A stretch of 64,000 nucleotides of DNA from Peptococcaceae bacterium (GCA_024655825.1 JANLFJ010000003.1:1-64000); one strand, 5' to 3'; positions 50,227-59,566 are shown, counted from the first letter of the stretch. Made by a program: numbers and translations. Notes: generated by a model not told the origin, from the letters alone.

Positions 50227-52488
50227 CTAATTATTCGGGGTTGGCCTGGTAGCACGACCAAAGGTTTTTTCATACTCCTCCCAGGTCATGCGAATAGCCC
50301 TGGGTTTGCTTCCTTCATAGCCTCCCACAATCCCTTTTTGTTCAAGCTGGTCGATAATGCGCGCAGCGCGCGTGTATCCTATCCTGAACCTTCTTTGCAG
50401 AAGCGATATTGAGGCCTGCCCGCTTTCAATAAAAAGGCGGGCTGCCTCAGGGAGCAGTTCATCATCCTCGTTCATTTCAGGCGCGTTTTGTTCTGTGTCC
50501 GTCCATGGCGTTGTATACTGGGGCGTCTTTTCATCTTGAAGATAGTTGACCAGCCTTTCAATCTCCTGATCGGAGACAAAAGCTCCCTGAACCCTCAACG
50601 GCTTGGCCATCCCGGTTGGATAAAAAAGCATGTCCCCGCGGCCTAAAAGCCGCTCGGCGCCCCCCATATCGAGAATCGTTCGCGAATCTGTCTGCGAGGA
50701 AACGGCAAAAGCAATCCTGGAGGTGATATTGGCCTTAATGACGCCGGTTAGAACGTCCACGGAAGGCCGCTGGGTAGCCACAACCAGGTGTATACCCGCC
50801 GCTCTGGCCATTTGGGCCAATCGGCAAATGGCGTCCTCCACATCGGCCGGAGCAACCATCATCAGGTCCGCCAGTTCATCGATAAACACCACGATATAGG
50901 GAAGCAGCGGGACGCTCTGCCCCTGGGCCTCCGTTTTTCTAGCCTGGTTGTAGCGAATTATGTCTTTTACTCCCAACCCGGCAAAGAGTTCATAGCGGTT
51001 TTCCATTTCATGAACAACCCATCTTAAAGCAGTGGCCGCCTTTTTAGCGTCGGTAACCACTGGAGATATAAGATGAGGTATCCCATTAAAGTTCGAGAGT
51101 TCCACCACTTTCGGATCGATCATCAACATCTTTGCCTCGTCCGGTTTCGCTTTAAATAATATACTGCCGATAATTGCGTTCATACAGACGCTCTTTCCCG
51201 AACCTGTTGCTCCCGCAATCAGAAGATGCGGCATTTTTGCCAGATCGGCCACAATGGGATTGCCGGCAATATCCTTGCCCAGGGCAATTGTGAGCTTGGA
51301 CTGGGATTCCTGAAAGAGACTGGTTTCCAAGACTTCCCGCAAGGTAACAATGGCAATTTCCTCGTTGGGCACTTCTATTCCCACCGCGGCTTTCCCCGGA
51401 ATAGGCGCTTCAATCCGCACCTGCGGAGCAGCCAGAGAGAGCGCTATGTCATCGGCAAGGTTGACGATACGGCTAACCTTGACGCCTGGCGGCGGCTGTA
51501 TCTCGTACCTTGTAATGCTTGGTCCCCTGCTCACCTGCGTAACCCTGGCTTTAACCCCGAAATTTTCCAGTGTTTCTTCGAGGATGCGAACATTTCCTGT
51601 AATATCTTTATTTAAACGCTGGCTTTTTATCCTGCTGGGAGAATTCATGATTTCCAAAGGTGGCAGCTTGAAATTGTCGGCGCAAGAAAGCTGAACGGGA
51701 AAACGTTCTTCTTCCCGAGAATCCCTTGATTCCTGTTTTTGAACCAGCTTGAGATGGCCTTTTACCAGCGCCGGCGAACCGGTCAGGTTTAACGGCATCG
51801 GCTCCGGCCGCTGCTGTTTTTCCACATGATCAACGATCAGCGGGAGCACACTGCCAGAACCGGCAATTTCTTTAGACGTCCCTTTTTTTGCAGCCGGGAC
51901 GTCTTCATCATCAACCTTCTCCAAAATGAAATCTGCCAATTCTTGCCTGGTCCTGGAAAACAGCTGCTGCAGGCCCATCTTTAGCTGTTTGAGAATATCA
52001 GTTAAAGGCTTTTGGGCAATGCCTATCAGCGAAATGCCCAGGCAGGCAGCAAAAAAAATGTACGAACCCACCAGACCGAACATGGCCAGGGTAAGGCGCG
52101 AAAAGAAGACCCCGGTTATTCCTCCTCCTTCCCCTTTCCACCCGGCGGACAGCGTTTGAAATTCCGGGGGCAGGCGCAGCTGGAGAATGGCGAGCAAGGA
52201 AAGAAAAAGCAACAGCCAAGAAACGACGGTAAACTTATCCCAGGCCGTCCTCTTCCACAGCTTCGTTACGCCGAGAAGAAACATGATCGCGGCAACCAGT
52301 ATTTTACCCTCCCCGAACAGTGTTGTCATCGTCCGGTAGATAAAACTGCCGACTGCTCCCACGGTCCCGTAGTCATTTTTACCCGTTCCCTGCCAGAGGC
52401 AAAAGAACATGAACAAACTGAGGGCAATCATAATTATGCCCGATAACTCATTCTTCAGTTCATTCTTAAAACTCTTTTCCTTTTTCAT
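50227..52488 (-). CDS. ftsK: DNA translocase FtsK/SpoIIIE
   Basis: Septal DNA pump for chromosome segregation and, by this genomic position, spore DNA translocation. Four membrane helices occupy about 15-165; a linker follows; the motor domain has [20 protein letters not shown] (Walker A about 425-432), [19 protein letters not shown] (Walker B) and [18 protein letters not shown]; the C-terminal winged-helix gamma domain ([18 protein letters not shown]) reads DNA orientation. The 753-residue gene starts at ATG 52488 after GAGGTGA. Upstream ylzJ-tepA-rnj-dapA is the Bacillus spoIIIE neighbourhood. Confidence 0.97.
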   Translation of the reverse strand: MKKEKSFKNELKNELSGIIMIALSLFMFFCLWQGTGKNDYGTVGAVGSFIYRTMTTLFGEGKILVAAIMFLLGVTKLWKRTAWDKFTVVSWLLLFLSLLAILQLRLPPEFQTLSAGWKGEGGGITGVFFSRLTLAMFGLVGSYIFFAACLGISLIGIAQKPLTDILKQLKMGLQQLFSRTRQELADFILEKVDDEDVPAAKKGTSKEIAGSGSVLPLIVDHVEKQQRPEPMPLNLTGSPALVKGHLKLVQKQESRDSREEERFPVQLSCADNFKLPPLEIMNSPSRIKSQRLNKDITGNVRILEETLENFGVKARVTQVSRGPSITRYEIQPPPGVKVSRIVNLADDIALSLAAPQVRIEAPIPGKAAVGIEVPNEEIAIVTLREVLETSLFQESQSKLTIALGKDIAGNPIVADLAKMPHLLIAGATGSGKSVCMNAIIGSILFKAKPDEAKMLMIDPKVVELSNFNGIPHLISPVVTDAKKAATALRWVVHEMENRYELFAGLGVKDIIRYNQARKTEAQGQSVPLLPYIVVFIDELADLMMVAPADVEDAICRLAQMARAAGIHLVVATQRPSVDVLTGVIKANITSRIAFAVSSQTDSRTILDMGGAERLLGRGDMLFYPTGMAKPLRVQGAFVSDQEIERLVNYLQDEKTPQYTTPWTDTEQNAPEMNEDDELLPEAARLFIESGQASISLLQRRFRIGYTRAARIIDQLEQKGIVGGYEGSKPRAIRMTWEEYEKTFGRATRPTPNN

Positions 52489-52562
52489 TTTTTCACCTCA
52501 TCATCATAAGTGTACTATTACAGTTCATAGAGGGCAATGCCTTTCTTGTGCAAAATTCTTGT

Positions 52563-52588
52563 TAAAAAAGCCTGCCTGTTAGACAAGC
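52563..52588 (-). terminator. Intrinsic terminator after ylzJ
   Basis: GCTTGTC and GGCAGGC pair (with two G-U) around TAACA on the minus strand, followed by TTTTTT. It starts two bases after the ylzJ stop codon and separates tepA-ylzJ from ftsK. Confidence 0.85.
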
Positions 52589-52589
52589 C

Positions 52590-52817
52590 TCAATGTTTTG
52601 GGCCAGCAAGGTATTCAACTTCGCTGCCTGGCTGGCAAGACGGCTGCAGGTAAGCGTAAGGATCAGTGCTTAAAACGCGTTCAACCTTATAAGAGTTATC
52701 CGCACTGACCCTGAGCTGGACGGGTATTCCGGCGATCACATCTTCCACCAGCCGGAAATCCGTTTGCTTTGCGTCGTACCACAGCACTTCCGGAGGTATC
52801 GGCGAGTAAATGATCAC
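52590..52817 (-). CDS. ylzJ: YlzJ-like protein
   Basis: Small conserved Firmicutes protein of unknown role. The 75 residues read [20 protein letters not shown] and continue with [17 protein letters not shown], matching the YlzJ pattern. No membrane segment is evident. Its ATG overlaps the tepA stop by four bases, and its place between tepA and spoIIIE is the same as in Bacillus, which supports the call. Confidence 0.85.
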   Translation of the reverse strand: MIIYSPIPPEVLWYDAKQTDFRLVEDVIAGIPVQLRVSADNSYKVERVLSTDPYAYLQPSCQPGSEVEYLAGPKH

Positions 52818-53554
52818 TGCAGACGCCTCCCCTCCATATTTCGTTTGTTTATGCCTATTAATTCGTTCAGCTTATGAACAGCCCTGGAAAGCCCGCCAAC
52901 CTCATGGATAAGACCGAATTCAACAGCGTCTTTGCCCACCAGCACCGAACCTATATCCCGGGCTAAGTCTCCCGTTTTAAACATTAAATCCCTCAATTTC
53001 TCCTGAGTAATGCGCGAATGTTGCTCGATGAAACGAATCACCCTGTCCTGCATCTTGTCCAGGTACTCGTATGTCTGGGGAACGCCGATCACCAGGCCGG
53101 TCAACCTGATGGGATGAATGGTCATGGTTGCAGTGTCCGATATAAACGAATAATCTGCTGCCACAGCGATCGGTACGCCGATGCTGTGACCGCCGCCCAA
53201 GATCAGGGAAACCGTCGGTTTGGAAAGCCCGTCTATCATTTCCGCTATGGCCAGCCCCGCTTCAACATCGCCTCCCACAGTGTTTAACAGGACCAGCAGC
53301 CCTTCCACCTGAGGGTTCTGCTCCACCGCAACGAGCTGCGGGATAACATGTTCATACTTTGTTGTCTTGTTCTGGGGTGGTAAAATAATGTGCCCTTCTA
53401 CTTGGCCAATAATGGTTAGAATATGAATATTTGAAACCTGCGCGGGGACCGGCACCTGAGCCGTGCCCATTTCTTTGATCGCCTCCACGTCAGCCGGTTT
53501 CTTATTCTTTTTTTTAGACCTTGGGTTGACTGCAGGCTCAGGAGAATCAGCCAC
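52814..53554 (-). CDS. tepA: ClpP-like serine protease TepA/YmfB
   Basis: ClpP-fold peptidase named translocation-enhancing protein in Bacillus. After a basic, proline-rich N-terminal segment, [20 protein letters not shown] begins the fold; [20 protein letters not shown] precedes the nucleophile motif [14 protein letters not shown] (Ser at about 124), and [10 protein letters not shown] supplies the catalytic histidine region. Start is GTG 53554. The 246-residue gene is followed with overlap by ylzJ. Confidence 0.9.
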   Translation of the reverse strand: MADSPEPAVNPRSKKKNKKPADVEAIKEMGTAQVPVPAQVSNIHILTIIGQVEGHIILPPQNKTTKYEHVIPQLVAVEQNPQVEGLLVLLNTVGGDVEAGLAIAEMIDGLSKPTVSLILGGGHSIGVPIAVAADYSFISDTATMTIHPIRLTGLVIGVPQTYEYLDKMQDRVIRFIEQHSRITQEKLRDLMFKTGDLARDIGSVLVGKDAVEFGLIHEVGGLSRAVHKLNELIGINKRNMEGRRLQ

Positions 53555-53605
53555 CGGTTCTTCACTCTCCTTTCTTTTTCATTCGTAACTAGGATGCGTA
53601 AGTAG

Positions 53606-53634
53606 GAAAAAAAAATGCGCGCACTGCTGCGCGC
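53606..53634 (-). terminator. Intrinsic terminator after the ribonuclease J gene
   Basis: GCGCGCA and TGCGCGC pair perfectly around GCAG on the minus strand, followed by nine Ts. It starts 30 bases after the ribonuclease J stop codon. Confidence 0.92.
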
Positions 53635-53663
53635 TGCCTTAAACAGCCTAGCTTTGTTCTTTT

Positions 53664-55331
53664 TCATATTTCCATGATGATCGGCATCACCATAGGACGG
53701 CGGCCTGTTTTTTCATACAAGAACTTGCCAAGCGTTTCCTTGACCTGGGTCTTAATTGTCGTCCAGTCGGCTCCTCTTTTTTCAAAGCACCTGTCAACCA
53801 CCTCTTTGACGATCACCTTTGCTTCCTCAATCAGCTCCTCCGCCTCCCTGACATAAACAAACCCGCGGGAAACAATATCGGGTCCGGCAACCAAAAGGTT
53901 TGCCTCCTTGTTAATCGTCAGCACGGCAATAAGTATCCCTTCCTGGGACAGCTGCCTCCGATCCCGCAGGACAATGTTGCCGACATCCCCTACGCCGAGC
54001 CCGTCGATCAATACCCGCCCTGCTGTAACTTTCGGGCCAAACGAGCCTTTTGCCTTTGTAAATTCTATTACCTGACCGTTTTCGGCCACAAAAATGTTTT
54101 CTTTCGGGATACCCATTTGCTGGGCCAGTTTGGCATGTTTCACCAGGTGCCTGTATTCGCCGTGAACCGGCACGAAAAATTTTGGTTTAACCAGGTTGAT
54201 CATCATTTTCAACTCTTCCTGGCTGGCGTGCCCGGAAGCATGAATCCCGCTTACTGCCTCGTGCATCACATCTGCTCCCTGCCGGTAAAGCTGGTTGACA
54301 ATCCTGGCAACCAGCTTTTCATTCCCCGGAATGGGTGTCGCCGAGATGATCACCGTGTCGCCGGGAATAATTTCCACCCTGCGGTGATCGGACATGGCCA
54401 TTCTAGTCAAGGCCGACATGGGTTCTCCCTGGCTCCCGGTGGTGATAATCACTACCCGGTTCCGCGGATAATTGCCAAGCTCTTCCACCTCAACCAGCGT
54501 GCCCTCCGGGATAGTCAGGTAGCCCGTTTCCTGGGCGATGGAAGCGACGTTTACCATGCTCCTGCCCAGTATCGCCACCTTCCGGTTATACTTGTTGGCG
54601 GCGTTAATGACCTGCTGGATGCGATGGACATTTGAAGCGAATGTCGCCACAATTATGCGCTCTTTGGCCTGGCGGAAGGTTTCTTCAAAGGTCTGGCCGA
54701 CGACGCGTTCCGATGGCGTAACCCCTGGCCGTTCCACGTTAGTGCTGTCAGAGAGCATAACCAGCACGCCTTTTTCTCCATACTCGGCGATTCGCGCGAA
54801 GTCTGTTACGGCACCATCTACGGGTGTCTGGTCGAACTTAAAGTCTCCGGTGTGAAGCACTATGCCTTCGGGAGTATGGATCGCCATCCCTACAGGGTCG
54901 GGAATACTATGGCTTACCCTAAAAAACTCAACTTTGAAAAATGAACCAAGTTTCACTTTATCTCTGGGACGAACAGGGATAAGTTTAGCGTTGTTAATGT
55001 GGTTTTCTTTCAGTTTTCCTTGCAGTAGTCCCAGGGTCAGCCTGGTGCCGTACACCGGGGTATCAATTTCTTTTAAGACATACGGCAGTGCTCCGATATG
55101 GTCCTCGTGACCGTGTGTCAAAACTATTCCCTTGACCATCTCCTTGTTTTCCAGAAGGTAAGTGACATCAGGAATCACAATATCAATTCCCAGCATCTCA
55201 TCCTCTGGGAACATCAAACCAGAGTCAATCACCATTATTTCGTCGCCGTACCGCAAGACCATCATGTTTTTGCCGACTTCCCCCAGGCCGCCCAGGGGAA
55301 TCAGCATCAGTTTTCTTTCGTTATCTGCCAT
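53664..55331 (-). CDS. rnj: Ribonuclease J
   Basis: Beta-CASP metallo-lactamase nuclease with 5'-3' exo- and endonuclease activity, acting in RNA maturation and decay. The 555 residues have LTHGHEDHIGALPYVL (HxHxDH, 73-78), HTGDFKFDQTPVDG, LSDSTNVERPG and SGHASQEEL, and the C-terminal oligomerisation domain. ATG 55331 follows GAGGAGG. Position between dapA and tepA is that of rnjB in Bacillus; RNase J1 and J2 cannot be told apart here with certainty. A promoter and a leader hairpin lie upstream. Confidence 0.96.
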   Translation of the reverse strand: MADNERKLMLIPLGGLGEVGKNMMVLRYGDEIMVIDSGLMFPEDEMLGIDIVIPDVTYLLENKEMVKGIVLTHGHEDHIGALPYVLKEIDTPVYGTRLTLGLLQGKLKENHINNAKLIPVRPRDKVKLGSFFKVEFFRVSHSIPDPVGMAIHTPEGIVLHTGDFKFDQTPVDGAVTDFARIAEYGEKGVLVMLSDSTNVERPGVTPSERVVGQTFEETFRQAKERIIVATFASNVHRIQQVINAANKYNRKVAILGRSMVNVASIAQETGYLTIPEGTLVEVEELGNYPRNRVVIITTGSQGEPMSALTRMAMSDHRRVEIIPGDTVIISATPIPGNEKLVARIVNQLYRQGADVMHEAVSGIHASGHASQEELKMMINLVKPKFFVPVHGEYRHLVKHAKLAQQMGIPKENIFVAENGQVIEFTKAKGSFGPKVTAGRVLIDGLGVGDVGNIVLRDRRQLSQEGILIAVLTINKEANLLVAGPDIVSRGFVYVREAEELIEEAKVIVKEVVDRCFEKRGADWTTIKTQVKETLGKFLYEKTGRRPMVMPIIMEI

Positions 55332-55365
55332 TAAATACCTCCTCATATGTTTTATGAAATAGCAC

Positions 55366-55404
55366 AAAAAAAAACCTTCCCCATTCGTCCGCTCAGAAGG
55401 TTTT
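55366..55404 (-). terminator. Terminator hairpin in the ribonuclease J leader, candidate attenuator
   Basis: AAAACCTTC and GAAGGTTTT form a perfect 9-base stem with a 16-base loop, followed by TTTTT on the minus strand. It lies downstream of a strong promoter (55448-55476) and upstream of the rnj start, so transcripts for rnj must pass it. The preceding GGTTT (55419-55423) can pair with the AAACC of the left arm and could act as antiterminator. Confidence 0.75.
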
Positions 55405-55447
55405 CGATCATCAAGATTAAACCGATCCGACCAGCTACCCTGCGTAT

Positions 55448-55476
55448 ATTATAAACCAACAGGGTTTATATGGCAA
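55448..55476 (-). promoter_or_regulatory. Sigma-A promoter of rnj
   Basis: TTGCCA (55471-55476) and TATAAT (55448-55453) on the minus strand with a 17-base spacer, between the dapA stop and the leader hairpin. Confidence 0.85.
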
Positions 55477-55488
55477 GTGTTCGCAGAA

Positions 55489-56370
55489 TCATATTAATTC
55501 CAAATTTTCCATGGCCTTTTTAATAACCCTTGTTTCTTCCGGCGTGGCCTCGACCAGGGGAAGCCGCGGTTTCCCGGCAGGCAGCCCCAGCAGTGAGACC
55601 GCTTTTTTTACCGGAATAGGATTAGTAGTCACAAACATGGCCTTGTACAGCGGGAAAAGCCTCCGGTGAATCTGCCCGGCTTCTTCAATCCAACCTTTCA
55701 AATAAGAATAAATCATTTTATTCATCATCTTGCCAGCCACATGGCTGGCCACGCTGATCACGCCGTAGCCGCCTACGGCCATAATGGGCAGCGTCATGCT
55801 GTCATCGCCGCTGTATATTAAAAAGTTGTCGGGAATCATCGTCATTAAAGCTGAAACCTGGTCCATATTCCCGCAGGCCTCTTTCAGGGCGGTGATATTT
55901 GGTATACCGGCCAACCTGGCCACTGTTTCGGGAAGCATGTTCACTCCTGTCCGCCCAGGCACGTTGTATAGAATTACCGGCAGGTCGGTTGCTCCGGCTA
56001 CTGTCTTAAAATGCTGGAAAAGTCCTTCCTGGTTGGGCTTATTGTAATAAGGCGTCACGGCCATGATCCCGTCAACCCCCAATTTGGAAGCCTCTGCGGT
56101 AAGCCGGGCGCTTTCGATCGTCGAGTTGGAGCCGGTACCGGCAAAAACCCATCCCTTTTCTCCGACAGCATCCTTAATCGCCTTAAACAGGTCCAGTTTT
56201 TCTTGTTTCGATAAGGTCGGTGATTCGCCGGTGGTCCCACTTACTACCAAACCCTCGTTGCCGCAATCAAGCAGTTTAAGGGCCAATTGCTGCGCGCCCT
56301 CGTAATCCACTCTTTCATCGTCCTTGAATGGCGTAATCATAGCCGCTATCAAGCGGGGATATGCATTCAT
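55489..56370 (-). CDS. dapA: 4-hydroxy-tetrahydrodipicolinate synthase
   Basis: Condenses pyruvate with aspartate semialdehyde, the first step of the lysine/diaminopimelate branch. The 293 residues have VSGTTGESPTLSKQEKLDLF, VILYNVPGRTGVN (Tyr135) and ITALKEACGN with the Schiff-base lysine at about 163; GDDSMTLPIMAVGG and GVISVASHVAG follow. ATG 56370 has AAAGGAG upstream. It lies 20 bases after dapB, downstream of a lysine riboswitch; dipicolinate for spores also comes from this branch. Confidence 0.98.
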   Translation of the reverse strand: MNAYPRLIAAMITPFKDDERVDYEGAQQLALKLLDCGNEGLVVSGTTGESPTLSKQEKLDLFKAIKDAVGEKGWVFAGTGSNSTIESARLTAEASKLGVDGIMAVTPYYNKPNQEGLFQHFKTVAGATDLPVILYNVPGRTGVNMLPETVARLAGIPNITALKEACGNMDQVSALMTMIPDNFLIYSGDDSMTLPIMAVGGYGVISVASHVAGKMMNKMIYSYLKGWIEEAGQIHRRLFPLYKAMFVTTNPIPVKKAVSLLGLPAGKPRLPLVEATPEETRVIKKAMENLELI

Positions 56371-56390
56371 TTAAAATCAACTCCTTTCAG

Positions 56391-57185
56391 TTAATCCATA
56401 ATCGATTCCAATCCGATTTTTAAGCCCTGCCACCCGTCTATCTTTCTCACAGCCATTAAAATTCCTGGTATAAATGATTCTCGAGAAAAAGAATCATGCC
56501 TGATGGTCAGAAGCTCTCCACACCCTGAAAACAGTACCTCCTGGTGTGCCACAAGGCTTTTCAGCCTGACGCTGTGTATCCTGATCCCGTTATAATCCGC
56601 GCCCCTGGAACCGTCTTCTTTTACCCCGTTCACGCTTCCATTGGCCACAATGTTTTCCCTCATCCCCCGCGCAGTAGCTATGGCTGTCCCCGAAGGGCTA
56701 TCCAGCTTTTTCTCGTTGTGAAATTCTATTATTTCCGCCTGGTTGAGGTAACGGGAAATCTCCCTGGCCATTTTCATCATCAAAACCGCGCCGAAAGAAA
56801 AATTCGGTGCAATCAGCATTCCAACCCCGTTTTTTTTTGCCAGGGAATCAAAGACCTCCAGGTCCATTTGCGACAACCCTGTTGTTCCCAGCACCACCGC
56901 TGCGCCCTTTTTCAGCGCAACTTGCACATTTTCCCTCGCTGCCTCCCTATTGGTAAAATCAACAACCACCACCGGTTTTTCAAGTCTATCCAGGAGCTCG
57001 CCTAAATTTCCGGAAACCTGGATTCCCGTCGGCCTTGCCTGAATTAAATCCCCAATGTCGCAGCCTACTCCAGAAACGTCAACGGCTCCAACAATTCTTA
57101 TATCCTCGCACTGGCTGAAACCCCTTATCACTTCTTTACCCATTTTTCCGCATGCGCCAACAACGACTGTATTGATTACTTTCAT
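56391..57185 (-). CDS. dapB: 4-hydroxy-tetrahydrodipicolinate reductase
   Basis: NAD(P)H-dependent reductase acting on the DapA product. The 264 residues begin with the dinucleotide loop VVVGACGKMGKEVIRGF, have VDFTNREAARENVQVAL and LGTTGLSQMDLE, and the substrate motif EFHNEKKLDSPSGTAIATA. ATG 57185 is preceded by AGAGGTGG; the longer frame to 57227 runs into the leader. It is the first gene behind the L box. Confidence 0.97.
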   Translation of the reverse strand: MKVINTVVVGACGKMGKEVIRGFSQCEDIRIVGAVDVSGVGCDIGDLIQARPTGIQVSGNLGELLDRLEKPVVVVDFTNREAARENVQVALKKGAAVVLGTTGLSQMDLEVFDSLAKKNGVGMLIAPNFSFGAVLMMKMAREISRYLNQAEIIEFHNEKKLDSPSGTAIATARGMRENIVANGSVNGVKEDGSRGADYNGIRIHSVRLKSLVAHQEVLFSGCGELLTIRHDSFSRESFIPGILMAVRKIDGWQGLKIGLESIMD

Positions 57186-57245
57186 TATCATCCACCTCTC
57201 AAAATCTCTTTCATTCGAGCCGCTCATCGATGAGCAGCAGCGGCT

Positions 57246-57279
57246 AACAAATAACGACTAAAGGTTAGACCTTTAGCCG
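57246..57279 (-). terminator. Lysine riboswitch terminator
   Basis: CGGCTAAAGGT and ACCTTTAGTCG form an 11-base stem (one G-U) with a 3-base loop on the minus strand, followed by TTATTTGTT. It lies between the lysine aptamer and the dapB start. Confidence 0.88.
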
Positions 57280-57311
57280 TGAACGCTTCCAGCCCCCCTC
57301 TCATGCCCTTC

Positions 57312-57490
57312 GTGAGATAGTGCTCCACCTGGCGCCTGGGCTGGTGCCGGGTGACAGTACTGCATCTGTTAAATGCAGTCCCAGCATAATAAACCGGCCG
57401 TTTACCATGCTTCGGCGGTTGCCCCTTTCCTCAAGGTCATTGCTGCCGCGCTTGCTGGAGTACTCTTGGCCACCGCAACCTCTACCCCAC
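57312..57490 (-). promoter_or_regulatory. Lysine riboswitch (L box) controlling dapB-dapA
   Basis: Read on the minus strand, the closing stem P1 pairs GTGGGGTAG (57482-57490) with CTATCTCAC (57312-57320). The conserved core follows the L-box order: AGAGG after P1, then AAGAGTA, then GAAAGGGG, then ACCGCCGAAGC, and later a hairpin built on ACTGCATTT/GATGCAGT next to GTCAC. Downstream comes a terminator and dapB. When lysine binds, P1 forms and transcription ends; without it dapB-dapA are made. Pairings were derived by eye. Confidence 0.93.
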
Positions 57491-57522
57491 CCTAGTTGAG
57501 TGAGGTATTATGTTTTTTTTAC

Positions 57523-57551
57523 ATTGTATGCCGGCGAGTAATTTTTGTCAA
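57523..57551 (-). promoter_or_regulatory. Sigma-A promoter of the L box-dapB-dapA unit
   Basis: TTGACA (57546-57551) and TACAAT (57523-57528) on the minus strand are exactly 17 bases apart. Transcription would start near 57516, just before the lysine aptamer. Confidence 0.93.
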
Positions 57552-57579
57552 TAAATTTGAGAGCAATTCTTTTATATTT

Positions 57580-57858
57580 TTAATAGGTGTATCTTTTATA
57601 GCGCATATGCGAATCGTCGAGATCGACAATGATGACCTCTGAACCGATTTTCCTTACTGCTGACCAGGGAATGGCCAGATTGCTCCTATCCCATAGATTA
57701 AGCAGTCCGCCCCTGCTGGGGAGGATTATGGATTCAATCTCCCCGGTTTCCGCCTGGATCACCAGGTCGGAATCGGCCACCGTGCCGAGACGGCTGCCGT
57801 TTTGTATATTGACAATATCTTTGCCGATAAGCTCGCTTAATCTCACGACGTTCATCAT
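57580..57858 (-). CDS. ymxH: YlmC/YmxH-family PRC-barrel sporulation protein
   Basis: Small PRC-barrel protein of the YlmC/YmxH family, conserved in spore formers. The product reads MNVVRLSELIGKDIVNIQNG, then SRLGTVADSDLVI and GEIESIILPSRG, ending NLAIPWSAVRKIGSEVIIVD. The start is ATG 57858 or 57855. It lies seven bases after the small membrane protein gene and follows mlpA, as in Bacillus. The precise role is unknown. Confidence 0.9.
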   Translation of the reverse strand: MMNVVRLSELIGKDIVNIQNGSRLGTVADSDLVIQAETGEIESIILPSRGGLLNLWDRSNLAIPWSAVRKIGSEVIIVDLDDSHMRYKRYTY

Positions 57859-57865
57859 TCGACCC

Positions 57866-58195
57866 CTATCTGCCAAACATTTTATAGTAGGCTACAATTA
57901 AAAACGGCTGAACAAGCGCAATAAGAATCGCAATCAAGGCGAGAGGATCCATAGTCATGTTCAAAACTCGTACCCTGTCCGGAACCGACATGTCCAAAAA
58001 GGAGGTCAACAGGACCAGCGATAAATAGACCCCTCCAGCAATGGCCACCAACTCGGCAAGGGCCACAGAGGCCGGTGAGGGCGCAGCATTTTCGATCTTT
58101 TCCAGGCTGCGTGTTCTTTTTAAATTAATCCTGGTTTTAACCGCCCCAAGCAATACCGCCAGAACCAGTAAAACAATACCTGTCTTCCAGATCAT
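57866..58195 (-). CDS. Small membrane protein of unknown function
   Basis: I do not recognise a family. The 109 residues have an N-terminal helix (IVLLVLAVLLGAVKTRI), a polar stretch with RTRSLEKIENAAPSPAS, and two more helices (LAELVAIAGGVYLSLVLLTS and LALIAILIALVQPFLIVAYY). ATG 58195 has a strong GGGAGGGGG site. It lies between mlpA and ymxH, seven bases before the latter, where Bacillus has no such gene. Confidence 0.7.
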   Translation of the reverse strand: MIWKTGIVLLVLAVLLGAVKTRINLKRTRSLEKIENAAPSPASVALAELVAIAGGVYLSLVLLTSFLDMSVPDRVRVLNMTMDPLALIAILIALVQPFLIVAYYKMFGR

Positions 58196-58246
58196 TACAA
58201 TCCCCCTCCCATACCAATCTATATGCCGGCGGGGAAAAGATATGCC

Positions 58247-58267
58247 AAAAAAACGGCTTGGAAAGCC
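58247..58267 (-). terminator. Weak terminator after mlpA
   Basis: GGCTT and AAGCC pair around TCC on the minus strand, followed by G and seven Ts. The stem is only five bases, so it may allow read-through into the following small genes. Confidence 0.55.
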
Positions 58268-58273
58268 TTAACA

Positions 58274-59566
58274 TCATTTATAAACAGCAATCTCCTGTTT
58301 CTTTACATATTTTGATAGATCAACAGGTTTTTCCAGCGGTCCAATCGTGCTCAAACTAAAATCTCTATTCCCAAACAATTCCTGGGCCACGCTGTGAACT
58401 CTTTCCAGGGTAAGGGCCTGCACTTTACTGACCACCTCTTCCGGGGTTACAACCCTGTTCAGGCAAAGCTCTGTTCGGCCCAGCCTGGTCATCCTGCCGC
58501 TTACACTTTCCAGACCCAGGTAAAGACTGCCTTTGATCTGTTCCTTTGTTCTCTCCAGTTCCTTTTGGGTAATCCCCTCTTTGACAACCCGTTTAATCTC
58601 TTCCGCTAAAAGCTGAATGACCTCATCATGCTTGGCAGGACTTGTCCCCGCGTAAAAGGTGAACAAACCGGTATCGCAAAAAGCCGTATGGTATGTATAA
58701 ACGGAATACGCCAGTCCCCTCTCTTCTCTGATCGCCTGGACCAGCCGGGATGAAAGGCCCCCTCCCAGGATGCTGTTGAGGACATAAACGCAGTAAAGCC
58801 TTTCGTCGCTGTGAGGAATACCTTCGGTACCCAGGCAAATCTGAACCTGCCCTGTTTCCCGCGTAAGATTTGTCACGTTGGAAACCGCCGGGCCGGGCGG
58901 GCTAGTCAAGAAAGGCTTTCTTTTCTCCTTCATCCCTTCGAAAAACGGCCCTATTTTTTCCTGCACTTCCCGGTGGTCTATATTGCCGGCTGCCGCTATC
59001 ACCAAGTTGCCCGGCAGGTAATTGCTTTCCAAGTATGAGATGATGCTGTCCCTGTCAATAGCCTGCAGCGAATCGACGTTTCCGAGGATCGGCTTGCCCA
59101 GCGGATGTTCCGGCCAAACCGTCTGCATAAACAGGTCGTGGATAAGCTCATCAGGCGTATCTTCATACATTTTTATTTCTTCTTCAATGACTCCGCGTTC
59201 CTTGTCAATAGCCTGTTCGCTGAATTTTGAATTGAAAAACATGTCTGTCAGCACATCCAGGGCCAGGTCAAAGTGCTCATCCATTGTTTTTGCGTAATAG
59301 CAAGTGTATTCTTTCGTCGTAAAGGCGTTAAGCTGCCCGCCGACGGCATCAAGCGATTCGGCGATTTCTGCGGCCGTTCTTCTTTCCGTTCCTTTAAACA
59401 TCAAATGTTCGATAAAATGTGAAATACCGCTGTTGCTCTCATTTTCATGGCGCGAGCCCGCGCCAATCCATATTCCCAGGGCGACCGATCGCACACCCGG
59501 CACCTTCTCGCTTACAATCCTAACGCCGTTGGGCAGCTTAACCTTAGCAATATCATCTTTATTCAT
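58274..59566 (-). CDS. mlpA: M16-family zinc peptidase (MlpA/YmxG-like)
   Basis: Insulinase-type metallopeptidase related to mitochondrial processing peptidase. The inverted zinc motif HFIEH at 50-54 (SGISHFIEHLMFKG) and the downstream glutamate region RGVIEEEIKMYEDTP are intact; VQICLGTEGIPHSD begins the second domain with the RLVQAIREERGLAYSVYTYH motif. ATG 59566 follows GGGAGTG and overlaps the dacF stop by eight bases. 430 residues. In Bacillus mlpA lies in the same pnp-ylxY-mlpA-ymxH run. Confidence 0.93.
   Translation of the reverse strand: MNKDDIAKVKLPNGVRIVSEKVPGVRSVALGIWIGAGSRHENESNSGISHFIEHLMFKGTERRTAAEIAESLDAVGGQLNAFTTKEYTCYYAKTMDEHFDLALDVLTDMFFNSKFSEQAIDKERGVIEEEIKMYEDTPDELIHDLFMQTVWPEHPLGKPILGNVDSLQAIDRDSIISYLESNYLPGNLVIAAAGNIDHREVQEKIGPFFEGMKEKRKPFLTSPPGPAVSNVTNLTRETGQVQICLGTEGIPHSDERLYCVYVLNSILGGGLSSRLVQAIREERGLAYSVYTYHTAFCDTGLFTFYAGTSPAKHDEVIQLLAEEIKRVVKEGITQKELERTKEQIKGSLYLGLESVSGRMTRLGRTELCLNRVVTPEEVVSKVQALTLERVHSVAQELFGNRDFSLSTIGPLEKPVDLSKYVKKQEIAVYK

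Noticed and set aside
57312-57490. GGGTGGGG in the dapB leader as a T-box motif
   Set aside because: The full T-box sequence (GGGTGGnACCGCG) and a specifier loop are absent, whereas the order of conserved blocks and the P1 pairing fit the lysine riboswitch.
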